Positions 48,301 through 59,600 of a stretch of 64,000 nucleotides of DNA are shown here, in pieces (the stretch's first letter is position 1; each line of letters starts with the position of its first letter). Below the pieces are notes generated by a model that was not told the DNA's origin, made no database searches, and saw nothing but the letters and a program-made list of their open reading frames with translations. The stretch lies in assembly GCA_004431415.1 (NCBI GenBank), contig QPMI01000503.1, forward strand, positions 186,001 to 250,000. Reading direction: 5' to 3'. Source of the DNA: Cyanophora paradoxa (lineage: Eukaryota > Glaucocystophyceae > Cyanophorales > Cyanophoraceae). The position numbers and the translations under genes were made by a program.

Positions 48301-48624
48301 GAGTCGCTCCTCGCCGACGACGACCCGGGCGCACGGTCCGCCCCACCCCGCCCCGCCCCGCCTTAGGATAGGCCTCAGAGAAGAGCTAGCTCACGCCCCT
48401 GGCCCGGCTCGCGCGCGCGCAGGATCTCGGAGGGGGACCGGCGGGCGGCGGCGGGCGAGGTGGCCGAGGAGGAGGCGCGGGAGCGGGCGGAGCGGGCGGA
48501 GCGGGGGCGGGGCCGCCCGGGCGGTCGCCGCGGCGTCTTCCTCGACGAGGAGGACGAGGAGGAGGAGCAGGGGCAGGAGGAGGGGGCGGGGGCGGCGGGG
48601 GCCGGCGCCGGGGCCGGCGCGTAG
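40973..48624 (+). CDS. SNF2-family chromatin helicase, ATRX/ARIP4 type
   Basis: The family uses ATP to remodel nucleosomes. The start MTQSSG at 40973 splices to APSQAGESFEHFVRTCGLHE, ADKCIARLSE and ANVDFDVAEDLDQSALQGMG, a SAM-like N-terminal unit. Long acidic and proline-rich exons follow (41390-43460), including EVIVLDDSDEEE. The helicase core begins AVARHLMPHQ and LEAVRFLWRTCVEEVD. Motif I is VQISGGVVAHN-MGLGKTLS across introns (43910-44050). Ia is FLIVAPVNTTENWLAELRRW. Motif II is LVLDEGHRIK (about 45060-45090), and III is ALLSGYPLQNNLWEYYHML. The second lobe has VLLFSASIETLDVC, LFVISTVAGGIGINLTS, NRVIVMDACWNPCH and LFRAYRFGQRKDVFVYRLVG. The post-helicase segment TMEWRVYTQQVVKQSLFKRA matches the ATRX pattern. 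Acidic, basic and polyQ inserts (45880-46180) lie between the lobes. The C-terminus is acidic, ending at 48624. A frame change near 42600 is unexplained. Confidence 0.88.
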
Positions 48625-49428
48625 ACCCGAGGAGCCTGCAGCGGCCGCTGTTCGAACTGGTCAAACAAATCGTAGTCTTCATAGCTGTACAGTCATCGCA
48701 GTCATGATCATATAGATCGTATTCGATCGTATTCGCCCACTTATCCCAGAAGCGCTTCATGATCAACCGTACCTCTCCTCCAGCCTTAATTTCTACCAAA
48801 CTAGAAACGAAACGCATATACCCAAAGCATTGTATTTGTGCATGTACTTCTCCTTCTAGTACAAGGTGTAAAATTAGCTAGTTCTCCTCTGCAATTTTCC
48901 GTTTGCTCTGCAATCTATTCGAAATTCCATCATTTCATACGACGCTTGTACATGTCGCAGTGTACATGCACGATCAATTTCAGTTATTGCTGGCAGTGAT
49001 CGCAATCGAAGATCTTGATCACGAGTAGTGCATGCATGCGCATGCCGTACGCGTGGCCATGATCATGATGGCCCACATTTAGGCCGTGAGGGCCCAGCCC
49101 GGCCTTCGATTCGATTCGCAATCGATTATCAATACTCCAATCGCGATTTCGATCGGATTGCAATTTTATGTACAACGCCTTCTGCGCGATCGCCCGCGAT
49201 AGACTTAGCCTAGCTATAGGCTGGCCCAGTGGCACGCACAAATTTGATGTGCACATTGAATTACGTATACAGCTATTCGAAGTCAATGAGGAGAATTCGA
49301 AGGAGAAAGGAATTCGAAAAAGGATCCGGAAGACGAAATTGAAATCAAAAAGCGTGCCACGGTGCAAAGTCGCAATATTCATCATTCCTCAGCCTATATA
49401 TAGCTAGTCTCATCCGTAGGCCTCGGCC
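48625..49428. other. AT-richer intergenic region
   Basis: Palindromic words are dense (TCATGATCAT, GCATGCATGCGCATGC, TTCGATTCGATTCGCAATCG). No exon is visible. Confidence 0.6.
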
Positions 49429-50337
49429 TCCTATTGTGGAGCACACCTATCAAGTTCCTGAGTTACATGTACAGGCTCAGCCTCGCAGTCTCTAATCACG
49501 CCAAGTCGAATCTAAGCTGCAAAGGCGAGCCCGCAGTCTCATAAACCTCGATATCTATAGACCTCCAAGAGGGGTCGCCTCGGGCTCAGAGGAGGGGCGA
49601 GCCGCTGGCGTCGTGGTCGGCGCCGAGGCCGCTGTACCCGTCGAGGAACGCGTCCGCGAGGCCGGCGCCGCCCGCCTCGCCGCCCTCCGCCCCGACGCCC
49701 TCCCCGCCCTCCTCCCTGCGCCCCGGCCCTGAGCGGGGGGGGGGGGGGGGCCGGGGCGGGGGGGGAGGGGGTGCGCACGGCGGCGGCGGCGGCGCCGTCG
49801 TCGACGAAGTCGTCGGGCACGGCGTACTGGACCACCTGCCCGGGGGGAGGGGGGGGGGTACGGGGTGAGGCGGAGGACGGCAGGCCGCGGCGGGGGAGGG
49901 GAGGAGGGGAGGAGGGGGGGGGAGGGGGGGACCTGGTCCAGATGGGGCCGGGGCGGCTGGAAGACGTTCCGTGCCCCGTTCTGCCTGGCGAAGGGGGGCG
50001 GCCCGAGGGGCAGGCTGTCCCGGCCGAGGCCGGCCGCTCCGAAGACCGGCGGTGGCGGCGGCGGGTTGTACGCGCCGTCCCCCCGCGCGAGGACGGGCGG
50101 GCCCACCGGCAGGCCGTCCTGGCCCAGAGCGACGTTCCCGAACATGGGAGGGGCCGGCGCCGGGTTGTAGACGGCGTTCGCTCGCACAAGGACGGGCGGG
50201 CCGACCGGCAGACCGTCCTGGCCCAGAGCGACGTTCCCGAACATGGGAGGGGGTGGCGGCGGGGCGTGGACGGCGCGGCCGTACACCCCGTCACTCCGGA
50301 CCAGACGGGGCGGTCCCGGGGGCATGTTGCGATCCAT
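49429..50337. repeat. Left arm of an inverted segmental duplication
   Basis: 49429-49590 is a near-perfect reverse complement of 52200-52360 (for example CCTATTGTGGAGCACACCTATCAAG here against its complement there). The adjacent 3' exons of the two paralogous genes also match. Similarity fades in the upstream exon. Confidence 0.85.
49586..50337 (-). CDS. Unrecognised proline-rich repeat protein, paralogue 1
   Basis: The start is MDRNMPPGPPRLVRSDGVYG at 50337. The first exon holds about four copies of a repeat of roughly 34 residues. Its core is MFGNVALGQDGLPVGPPVL, followed by R-x5-Y and a proline run, and degenerates to VFGAAGLGRDSLPLGPP. After an intron comes the invariant exon VVQYAVPDDFVDDGAAAA. 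A second intron leads to a Gly/Ala/Glu stretch and LADAFLDGYSGLGADHDASG, then SPLL, stopping at 49586. No known domain, signal peptide or membrane helix is seen. The best-conserved part across the three paralogues is the C-terminal pair of exons, so function probably lies there. The phase of the last intron is best satisfied by a GC donor. Confidence 0.65.
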
Positions 50338-51229
50338 GGGACGAAGAAGCGCGCGCGCTCGAGCAGGTCGGCGCGGACAGAGAGTTCTGGAGAGTTCTGG
50401 ATCTCTGGCGGCTGCAGCTCAGCCGCTGGCCCACGCAAGCGCGCCGCCGCCTCTGCGTGGGCGCCGAGGAGGTATTGTGAGCACTCGAAGATTTGCTTTG
50501 AAGTCCTGCTTAAGCTTATGCCGCCGGCGCGCGAGAAAGGCGAGCTCTGACATAACGCCCGCGTACGCGTCCGCGGCCGGGGGGCCGGGGCGCGCGACGT
50601 ACGCCGCGGTACGCGTCACGCACCTCTGAGAGAATGGGAGTGAGCTTGAGCTCGAGAAACAGAACGTTTAACCGCCACACAGCGCTGCGAGCGGACGACG
50701 AGTACGTTCGTCAGGCCGGCCGCAGCTGCAGTTTGGCCCAAATTTTTAAACGAGCATTTGCGCATGCGATGTTATGGCCGCTGGCCCCTCGCACCGGCTG
50801 AGATCGCTCGGCCTGCGAAGCGGAGGCCAGGTCCGCCGGAGGAGCGCTCGATGACACGAGTCGGTGTAACCGTGTAAGAGCCGGACGTTCGCGCGTCACA
50901 CTACTCGGCGAGTAATTGAGACGTCGACGGTGAGACTTGGGCCGGGCCGGGGGTACCAGCACTTGTACCAGTTGGGGGGTACCACCCTTGGCCTAACCCT
51001 GCGGTACCCCCAGGCTGGTTCAAGTGCAAGTACCCCCGGCGCCGGCCCTTGAAACCTCTCGTCTTCTTCAGCCCAAACTTAAAGCTTATCATCAGGTGCG
51101 GGGCCCTGCGCGCGGGGTCCGATTGCCGAGTCCAGGCGCATGCGCTGTAGCTGATCATGATATATATATCGATGCTGATCATGATGCTGTCCGTTTCGCC
51201 GAGCCGCATGCGCAGGCTGCGACCTGGCC
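50338..51229. other. Intergenic region between the divergent paralogues
   Basis: This probably contains both promoters. The block at 50950-51225 (GGTACCCCCAGGCTGGTTCAAG... through GCCGAGTCCAGGCGCATGCG) is repeated at 55085-55330 upstream of paralogue 3. It also holds five GGTACC/GTACCCCC words. Confidence 0.6.
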
Positions 51230-52193
51230 ATGGCTAGCGCCAGCGGCATGCTCCCAGAATCGCCGGCGCACGGCGGCAACGCCTCGAGCTCCGCGGCCGC
51301 CCCGCCGGCGCCGCCTCCGCTCCCGGCCGCGGGCATGATGCCGCCCGGGCCACCCGGTGTCTATGGTGTCTACAGTGTCCTTGCGCCAGCGGACAGTGTC
51401 TCCAGCGCTCCTGACCTGCCGGCGCCGCCGCCCCCTCCAATGTTCGGGAACGTCGACGTCGCGCCCGGCCAGGACAGTCTGCCGCTGGGCCCCCCCGTCC
51501 TTGCCCGAGCGGATTCTGTTGCCGCCGCCCCCGCTGATCATGACGCCCCGCTGCCGCCGCCGGAACTCGGCCCGGACGGTCTGCCGTTGGAGCTGCCGGT
51601 CATGACCAGGGGGAATGGCATCTTTCAAGGTCTCGGTCCGGAAAACAAGTCCCACTACGTATACGATGTTCAGCCAAAGAATGGTGTCTATGGCACAGTT
51701 CGGGAGAGTACAGGCCCTGGTGTCTACAGGCCGGGTACAGTGGGATATTGGTTGCAGAAGATGGGCCGCCTCCATGTAGACGAGGTGCTTCGCTCCATGC
51801 CCCGCCCCCCCCCCCCCCCCCCCCTCCCCCCGTCTTCTCCCCTAGGCCTCGTCACCCACCCCCTCAAGCTCCTCCACCCCGGACGTCGCAGCGCTAGCCC
51901 CTTACCTTGTACCCCCGCAGGTGGTCCAGTATGCCGTCCCCGACGACTTCGTCGACGACGGCGCCGCCACCGCCGCCGTGCGTACCCCCGCGCCTCCCCC
52001 CCCCTTCATATCCCCCCCCCCCCCCCCACCCCCCTCCCCCCCGCTCAGGGCCGGGGCGCAGGGGGAGGAGGGCGGGGAGGGCGTCGGGGCGGAGGGCGGC
52101 GAGGCGGGCGGCGCCGGCCTCGCGGACGCGTTCCTCGACGGGTACAGCGGCCTCGGCGCCGACCACGACGCCAGCGGCTCGCCCCTCCTCTGA
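51230..52193 (+). CDS. Unrecognised proline-rich repeat protein, paralogue 2
   Basis: The start is MASASGMLPESPAHGGNASS at 51230. The first exon carries two partial copies of the family repeat: PPPMFGNVDVAPGQDSLPLG and a degenerate PPELGPDGLPLELPV. A unique segment follows, including HYVYDVQPKNGVYGTVREST and VGYWLQKMGRLHVDE. The intron from about 51787 contains a run of about 18 C. The next exon is VVQYAVPDDFVDDGAATAA, and the last exon encodes LADAFLDGYSGLGADHDASG, then SPLL, ending at 52193. It is more divergent than paralogue 1 in the N-terminal half and nearly identical in the last two exons and 3' flank. Function unknown. Confidence 0.65.
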
Positions 52194-52362
52194 GCGCGAG
52201 GCCGGGCTGCCCTAGGCCTCTTGGAGGTCTATAGATATCAAGGTTTATGAGACTGCGGGCTCGCCTTTGCAGCTTAGATTCGACTTGGCGCCCGGCGTGA
52301 TTAGAGACTGCGAGGCTGAGCCTGTAACTCAGGAACTTGATAGGTGTGCTCCACAATAGTAC
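51900..52362. repeat. Right arm of the inverted segmental duplication
   Basis: This covers the last two exons of paralogue 2 and its 3' flank, to CCACAATAG at 52362. It mirrors 49429 to about 49830. The 3' flank differs by only a few bases from the left arm. Confidence 0.85.
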
Positions 52363-52719
52363 CAGTCTGTTCGCCGAGTCGACGTCTTTTCGCGCTCGGC
52401 TTCCGAACGCGTTGGCATCGCTCGAGCTTTCTCATTTGCGAGCTTTTCTCCGTAATTTGCGTTTGTGATAATGTTATACAATGAATTTGCAAGTACGCAT
52501 ACGTGGATCAGAATCGGGCCCGGCGGAGCCCCTGAGGAGGCGCGCGCGGAGGCGCCGGGGGGCCGGCGCGGGGGGGCCGGGCCGGGGGCCGGGGGCCCGA
52601 CTCGACGATCGCGACTCTATGGCGAGCTCGAAGCGCCTTTCGAATTAAATATTCATTTTTTTTTGGTGAATTACCGGCCACAGTCTCTAGACACCAGCAC
52701 TGCGGGGGCTGCCCAGGGG

Positions 52720-54830
52720 GCATAAAGACAAAAAAGCAAAATAACTAAGACAAGAGCACGAAGAAAGATAAGACAAAGAGCCAAAATCGACAATAAAAAA
52801 GAAAAGACACAGAGCTCGAGACAGATCGAGAAGAGACGAGAAATCGAGCAGATCTAGGGACAGAGGATGACTGACACGAAGAAGAGCCAGAGCTAGAGAT
52901 ACCATCAATATCGGAAGGAATTACATCACTAAGAAGCGGAGGACAAATTTGAGAAAGATAAATAACAGGAAGCAGACAAGTAAGAGGAACAACAAGACGA
53001 CGCGGAGGCGGAGGCGAAGCAGGACGACGCGAAAGGGCAGAGCTACGGCACGAGGTCGAGGAGGACACAGGAGGCGGAGCAGGCGGATCAAGAGCAGGCA
53101 AAAGGACAGTCAAAGGAATCACTAAAGCCGGCCGGGGTCGAGGCGGGCAGTCGAACTGCAAACGACGGCGAACAACAGGTCGAGCACGAGAACTATAGCT
53201 AGTATTGAAACTAACTCTAGCATCAACACTACGATCAGAATCCGAACTAGACCGAACTAAACTATAAGACGAAGTACGCCGGCGCCGGCGGGATACGACC
53301 AGCGAAGCAGAAGACGAAGGCAAAGGCGGCGGTCCGGTATCAAGAACAAAGGCCGGAGGGTCCGGCCCGGCAAACCGCCGGAGGGAAGTAGAAGGAGACG
53401 CAGGCACGGCAAGCCGGCGACGGGTACGACCACGAGTCCGGGAGGAGATCGGGGAAGCCGGTCCCGGAGCTGAGGGCCCAGGAGCAGAGCCAGGAGATCT
53501 AGAAGGTAAGCCCGGCGAGAAATCTGACCCGGAGCCGGAACCCAGCGAACGACGACGACGAAGAGGCCCCCGAGGAGCCACGACGGGGGAGCTACCGAGC
53601 AAAGTACTGACAGCCGGCGCCGAACACGGTGGCGGAGGTACCCCGCAGACAGTGGCAGGCGGAGAGTCCAGGGTCGACCGAGAGATCCGCCGACGGGAAC
53701 GCGGCGGAGGCCTACGAGACGGAAGAGGCGAGGAGGGAGCCGAGGAAGGGTCGGATCCGGAGGCAGGGGAAGGGCCGCGAACAGGTGATGGGGATCGCTG
53801 CCGGCGCCGAAGAGAGGGCAGCGAAGCAGGAGAAAGGTCAGGTGGCGCCGGCTCAGATGACACGGGGGTCATGGGCGGCGCAGAGAGAGACGAGCTCGAG
53901 TGCGCAAGGGCCCGACGAGGGCGCCGGCGGCGAATCTCACGAGCGCCAGGAAGCGGGATAGGACCCGCAGATGGGACCCGAGGCGCCGAAGGGGGAGCAG
54001 GGAGCCGGAATGACGGGGAGACCGAAAAGAGGACAGTCTCGCCAACACTCGGAAGCGGAGCAGAGGCCGAGGACCCGGAGCTCGAGGGGGGGAGGGAGGG
54101 CGGAGGAGGAGAGAGAAGGCGGCTATTCGAAGGGTATGGAGAATCGAGAGCGGAGGCGAGGGAGGCCGAAGTGATGGCGAGCTCTGGAGGCGAGGGGCCT
54201 GCAAGCGGACCCGGAAAGTGGATGCAGACGCAAAGAGACCGGGGACGTAGTGGCGGGAGGGGCATGCAAAAAGATAGTGCCGCCCGGCGTCACAGTTGCA
54301 GAAGCGGGGGCAAGAAGGATGGGCTGAAGAGGAGGCTGAACCAGGAGGACGTCAGAAAGAGGGCCACGCGGGGGCGGAAGTGGAGGAGCAAGGGGAAGAG
54401 GTAAGAAGGGGTACGGAGCTGCAAGATGACCAGGGACCTGCCGGGGAACAGGCAAGTGAAGAGGCCCCGTGACAGCAAGTTGTAAGGAGGGAGGAGGTAG
54501 AGGCGGGGCCAGCGGGCCAAGGAGCACAGGGATCGGGACCGCAGGGAATGGGGGAAAAGGAGCGTCGAGAGGGGCAGCGAGAGCAGGAATAGGAACGGGC
54601 CCAAGGGTCACTACAGGGGCCAGAGCAGGAGGGGACGGCGCAGGAGGCGGGCGACCACCAGGGATCCCCAACGGGACATTCCCACGAACGGCAAACTCCG
54701 CAGGATTCCGGAGGACAGAATCGATGTCACGCGAAGAGACGAGGTTGTCAGCACCGCCCGAAGAAGGAGGGTCGGGCGAGTCAGAATCAGAGCTTGAACT
54801 AGAACGATGAGAACAAATATTCACCTTCAT
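52720..54830 (-). other. Pyrimidine-rich segment with two overlapping low-complexity frames; possible inserted element
   Basis: On the minus strand one frame starts MKVNICSHRSSSSSDSDSP at 54830 and continues GGADNLVSSRDIDSVLRNPA, then a Pro/Leu/Ala-rich stretch to about 54123. A second frame overlaps it from 54265 to 52745. It is Ser/Pro/Arg-rich (RRRQRSPSPVRGPSP, SRRRRRTSSYSLVRSSSDSD) and ends in hydrophobic Phe/Leu/Ser sequence. The whole stretch is strongly purine-rich on the plus strand and less GC-rich than neighbouring genes. I see no reverse transcriptase, integrase or transposase motifs, no clear terminal repeats and no target-site duplication. It could be a gag-like remnant, a spliced gene of disordered protein, or a non-coding polypurine tract with accidental open frames. 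Confidence 0.35.
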
Positions 54831-55030
54831 GATCATCGGATATAGATCATGATCCGATCGGTGATCATGATCAAACGCGCTGCGCATGCGGCGCTACGTA
54901 TACGTGGCAGGCAGCTGCAGGTACCGGCCGGTTCACCTTCATGATCATGATCATCGGATCGGATATAGATCATCGGATCTAGATATCGATCATGATCGCA
55001 TGCGGCGCTAGCTCATGATCAGCGGCAATA
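54820..55030. repeat. TCATGATC / GATCGGATATAGATCAT palindromic cluster
   Basis: About a dozen overlapping ATGATCAT, GATCATGATC and GATCTAGATATC words occur in 210 bp, including a duplicated TTCACCTTCATGATCAT at 54821 and 54931. Confidence 0.8.
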
Positions 55031-55084
55031 TTTATTTTTAATAGCTAGCGCCGCGGCTATAGGTGGCAGGCAGCCGATTGTACG

Positions 55085-55330
55085 GTACTCCCAGGCTGGT
55101 TCAAGTGCGAGTACCCCCGGCCCGGCCCTGATCCTCAGAGTCTTCTCATTTATATAATTATCAATTCCTTATCATCAGGTGCGAAGCCCTGCGCATGCGC
55201 ATGCGGGCGGCGTCCGATGGCCGAGTCCAGGACTCCAGGCCGACTCGTGCATCGAGCCCGCATGCGCATGCGCAGCTGCAGCTGACGCTGATGCTGATGC
55301 TGTCCATTTCGCCGAGCCGCAGGCTGCGAC
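55085..55330 (+). repeat. Direct copy of the paralogue-2 upstream block
   Basis: This matches 50955-51225 in the same orientation. Shared words include CAGGCTGGTTCAAGTGC, TTATCATCAGGTGCG and ATGCTGTCC-TTTCGCCGAGCC, with insertions. It suggests paralogues 2 and 3 arose by a direct duplication that included upstream DNA. Confidence 0.8.
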
Positions 55331-55768
55331 CCGGCTGCAGGCTGCAGCTGCAGGTTTACTTCGCTGGTGCGCATGCATTTGCGCCGCGGCGAATATCAAT
55401 GACCGCCCGCGGTCGTACGATGCTTTAGCTGATAAGGCAGCTAATAAGCCTGAAGTGTTCGCGCGGGTTTGACCGGTACCGACGCATGCGCATGCATATG
55501 CACATCTGCGCAGCGCGTATTTCGGAGCGCGCGGCGAATCGGGGGCATCCTTCAAGGCTTCCCCGCCCTCTTGATCTGAGGTGCGCTCAGCGGCCGCCGG
55601 GCGACTCCTTAATTGAGCCTCGGAGCTTTGATCATAACCGTTGACGTTAACTGCGCGGTCGCCCGCCTGCTCACTGACTGCTCACCGTGGCACGCGTACG
55701 GAACATGTACGTGTACAGCCTCGTGAGCCAGCTGAATTCGAAGCTCTTTCGTACGTCGCGATCGACCC

Positions 55769-56333
55769 ATGGATCCTCGCATGCCTTCGAATCCCGGGTC
55801 GCCCGGCTTTGGGGGGCCGAGTGCCTCCTACGGAGCAGCCATTCCTACTCCATATCCCAACGTCGGCCAGGCTGGGATGCAGCCCGGGCCGCCCCGGGTG
55901 TTCGTCTCGCAGGCCCCTAGTCCTTTCGGGATCGCCAGGCAGACTGGGGTCCTGATCGCGCCCCAGCTGGACCAGGTCTCCCTATCCTCCCCCCCCTTCC
56001 CCCCTCCCCTCCTCCCCCTCCCTCCTCCCTTCCTCACCGCATCCCCCGCCTCCCCGTACCCCCCCCCCCCCCCCGGGCAGGTGATCCAGTACGCCGTCCC
56101 CGACGACTTCGTCGACGACGGCGCCGCCGCCGCCGCCGTGCGCACCCCCCTCCCCCCCCGCCCCCGCCCCCCCCCCCCCCCCGCTCAGGGCCGGGGCGCA
56201 GGGGGAGGAGGGCGGGGAGGGCGTCGGGGCGGAGGGCGGCGAGGCGGGCGGCGCCGGCCTCGCGGACGCGTTCCTCGACGGGTACAGCGGCCTCGGCGCC
56301 GACCACGACGCCAGCGGCTCGCCCCTCCTCTGA
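55769..56333 (+). CDS. Unrecognised proline-rich protein, paralogue 3
   Basis: The start is MDPRMPSNPGSPGFGGPSAS at 55769. The first exon is short and lacks the MFGNVALGQ repeat. It reads YPNVGQAGMQPGPPRVFVSQ, then LIAPQLDQ. After a C-rich intron it joins the family exon VIQYAVPDDFVDDGAAAAA. The final exon gives LADAFLDGYSGLGADHDASG, then SPLL, with a stop at 56331-56333. The last two exons match paralogues 1 and 2 almost base for base, but the first exon is largely unrelated apart from the terminal LDQ/LDE before the intron. The family therefore has a fixed C-terminal cassette behind variable N-terminal exons. Confidence 0.65.
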
Positions 56334-56654
56334 GCTCGCTGTTCGAACATGTAGCTCGCTGTTCGTGGATTTGCTTGCACATGCCTTGTACGGATGTGCT
56401 AGCATGCACACTTCGTGACTAATTGATGTGACTAATGGCATGATGATGTGATAGCGCGTGCTCGTCTACCGCTCAGCCCACGGCACACGGCGTGCGGCCT
56501 GCATGCGCAGTGGAAAGATGGGAGGTGCATGAAACGAATTACAAGGACGGGGCAGGGGTGCGAGGAGAGGAGGGGGAAGAGGAGAGAGAGAGGGCCGGGC
56601 TGAGGCGGGGGCGCCGCCGGCCGCCGGCCCGGCCCGTTCGCCATCGCTGGGCCC
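56334..56654. other. Intergenic region between convergent genes
   Basis: GTAGCTCGCTGTTCG occurs twice at about 56340. A purine-rich patch (GGGGAAGAGGAGAGAGAGAG) lies at 56570. No exon is seen. Confidence 0.55.
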
Positions 56655-59600
56655 TCACGCGTCGAAGTCGTCGAAGTCGTCAGCCTCGGCGAGCTCCTCC
56701 AGGGAGTAGGCGCGGCTCGCCACGCTCCCCGCCGACGCCCGCGCCTCCTCCCCCCGCCGCGTCCCCGCCGCCGGCGCGGGGCCGCCGCCGCCGGCCCCCC
56801 GAGGCCCGCCGCGAGCTCGCGAAGTCCGCGAGGACGTACCCCGCCGCCTCCTCCGGGGCCGGCTCGGGCTCGGGCGGGGGCGGCGGGCCCCGCGGCCGCC
56901 GCGTCAGGGGCTCCAGCGTCCCCGGCGCGAAGCTGGAGCGCTGCCGAACGTCGGCGCCTCGGCGGGGCCGGCGGGGGCGGCGGCGGCAGGCGGTGCGAGA
57001 GAGGGTTGGCGGCCGAGCCGCGGCTCTGCGGGCTGGAGGCGCCGGAGGAAGCGACGGAGGGGGCCGCGCCGGTGCCGGACCGCCGGACGCGTTCGGGAGA
57101 GGAGGTGGAGGGGGCGGGGCGGGGGCCGGGGCCGGCGCGGCGCCGGCGCGCGGGGGCGGGCGGCGGGGAGGGACGGGGCCGGGGTCTGCGGGGTGGCCGG
57201 GGTGCGGAGGGCGGAGGGCATGTCGACGCCGCGGCGCTGGCGCTCGGCCTCGAACTCGCCGCGCAGGCGCTCGACCTCGGCGGCCTGCGCGGCGAGCTGC
57301 CGCCGGGCCTCGTCGCGCTCGGCCTCCGCCTTCTCGCACTGGGCGCGGGCGGCGCCGAGCTGCTCGAGCATCGTCTTCTGCAGGAGGCTCTTGCCCCGCG
57401 TGACGCCCTCCAGCTGCTCCCGCAGGTGCTCCACCTCCCGCTCCATGTTCTGCTGCGAGGCCACCGCCGCCGCCGTCTTGTTCACGCTCTCCGAGATGTG
57501 GAACCTGCGCCCAGCCGGCTCAGCCGGCCGGCTCGGCTGACTCGGCGGGGCGGGGCGCGGCCTGCTCACTTGAGGTGCTCGCGCTCGTCGACGGCGGCGC
57601 TGAGCTCGCCCATGAGGCTCTCGACCTTCTCCTGGAGGGCCCGCTCCCGCCCCGCCGCCTCCCGCCCCGCCCGCCCCGCCTCCCCCCGCAGCGCCTCGTT
57701 CTCCCGCGTCAGCTCCTCGATCGAGCGCCCGATCTCGTGCTGGTACTTCGCAAGGCTCCCCTGCAGCTTCTCCAGCTCCCCCTGCAGCGCCCCTGCGCGC
57801 GCGAGAGAGAGGAGCGGCGGTCAGCCCCGCCCGGGGTCGTTCGCCGCGCGGGCGGGCGCACGCTTCTCGGCGCGCTCGACCTCGAGCGCGGCGGCGATCT
57901 CGCCCTCGGACTCCTCGCCGGCGCGCCGCGCGTCCTCGGCCTCGCCCAGGGCCCCCTCCCGCTCCCGCTCGGCGCGCTCGGCCCGCTGCCGCTCCGCCTC
58001 GAGGGCCCGCTCCAGCTCCGCCACGCGCGCCGCCCGCGCCGTCAGCTCCTTCTGCTTCATCTCCACCACGCGGCTCAGGTTCTCGCTCTTCTCCGCCTCC
58101 CGCCGGCGCGCCGCCTCCGCCTCCGCCTCCGCCCGCTCGCACCGCTCCGACATCGCCGCGTGCTCACTCCTCAGCTGCGCCCTGCGAAGGCCATCAGCGC
58201 CTGAACAACTTCGAGCGGCCCCTCTTCCTTCGAGCGCACTCGGTGCGGGCGGACTCGTCGCGGGCGGCGGTCGACTCGGCCTGGAGGCGCGCGTACTTCT
58301 CGGCCTCCTCCTGGACGTACTCGAGGATGACCTGCCGCTCCACCGCCATGTCCGCGCTCGTCTTCGTCGCCGCCAGCAGCTCGCTCTGCGCGTCCGCCAG
58401 CTGCGCGCCGGGCGGAGGCGTCAGCCGCCGGCCCGCGGCAGCCTGCCGCCCGCGCTGCGCTGCGCGGGGGGCCCGCCTTGCGCTCGAGGTCGGAGATGTC
58501 GTCTCGCTGCCTCTCGCATGTCGCCTGCAGCTCCCCGGCGCGCGTCCTCAGCGCCTCGTTCTCCCGCCTGCGCGGGCCGGCGGCCGCGAGAACCGTCACG
58601 GCCGGCGTTCCTTTCCGCTCCTTTTCCGGAGCGGCGCACCGCAGGGCCTCGATGAGCTTCCGCATCTCGGCGCCCTCCGCCTCCCGCTCCTCTTTCTCCT
58701 GCCTCGCGTGGGCCAGGTCGTACAGCAGGACGCTCTGTGGGCGGGGCGGCGGCCCTCAGCGGGGGCGATCCGCGGGTCGAGCGGGGCGCAGCGCACTTTG
58801 ATATCCGAGTCGATGCCGAGCTCGTCGGCGTGTATGTCCAGGGCGCGCGTGAGGACCTGCAAGGAACGCGGCGCAGGCGGGTCGACGTCGTGGACGCGCG
58901 GAGGGCCGCGCCGCGTCACGATGCGCGGCGCACCTTTATTTCGTTACGCATCTTCGAAATCTCTTCCTCCTGCGCCAGAATAAGCGACTCCTGGCCCCGC
59001 TTCGCGTCCTGCGAACGCCTGGGAGTCAGCGGGACCGCGGCTTCCGCGAGCCGAGGGGCGGACCTGGAGCTTCTCGAGCTTCTGCGTGAGCGTAACGTTC
59101 TTCTGCAGCAGCCCGAGCCCCTTCGCGCCGGCCACGAGCTTCGTCTCCAGCCTCCGGACAAGGTCCTTGTCCTCCCGCGACTGCTCCGCTAGCTCATGCC
59201 GCTCCAGCATCAGCCGCTCGATGTTCTTTCTTGCCGCGATGAGCTCGCGCTCCGTGGCCTCCACCAGCGCCCGCAGGCGCTTCACCTCGGACAACGCATC
59301 GGCGCACTGCAGCTAGCACGTCAGGGCCAACGGCGGCGTCGGAGAAGGAGCAGCCGCACCCGTCCGGAAGCCTGCTGATACTCGCGCTCGAGAACTGCGA
59401 TCCTGGCGCGGTAGTCCGCGAGCTCTTTGCGGAAGGAGGCCTGGCTGGAGAGGAGGTGCGTCTGGATGCTCGCCGTGCCCGGCTTCGGGGGCGATACGGA
59501 CACCATTGATCTCTGCGAGGGGGCATCGGGCCTTAGCTAAAGGCGCGGGGCGGCCCTCGTGCGCGGTTGGGATACGCACGGCTAGCGGCGTCGGGGAAGC

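Noticed and set aside
52720-54830. Calling this segment a retrotransposon
   Set aside because: No reverse transcriptase, integrase, RNase H or terminal repeats can be seen. It is kept only as a possible inserted element.
57006-58655. 549-codon plus-strand frame opposite the coiled-coil gene
   Set aside because: It is the shadow of the minus-strand exons. The minus strand shows heptad patterns and proper splice sites.
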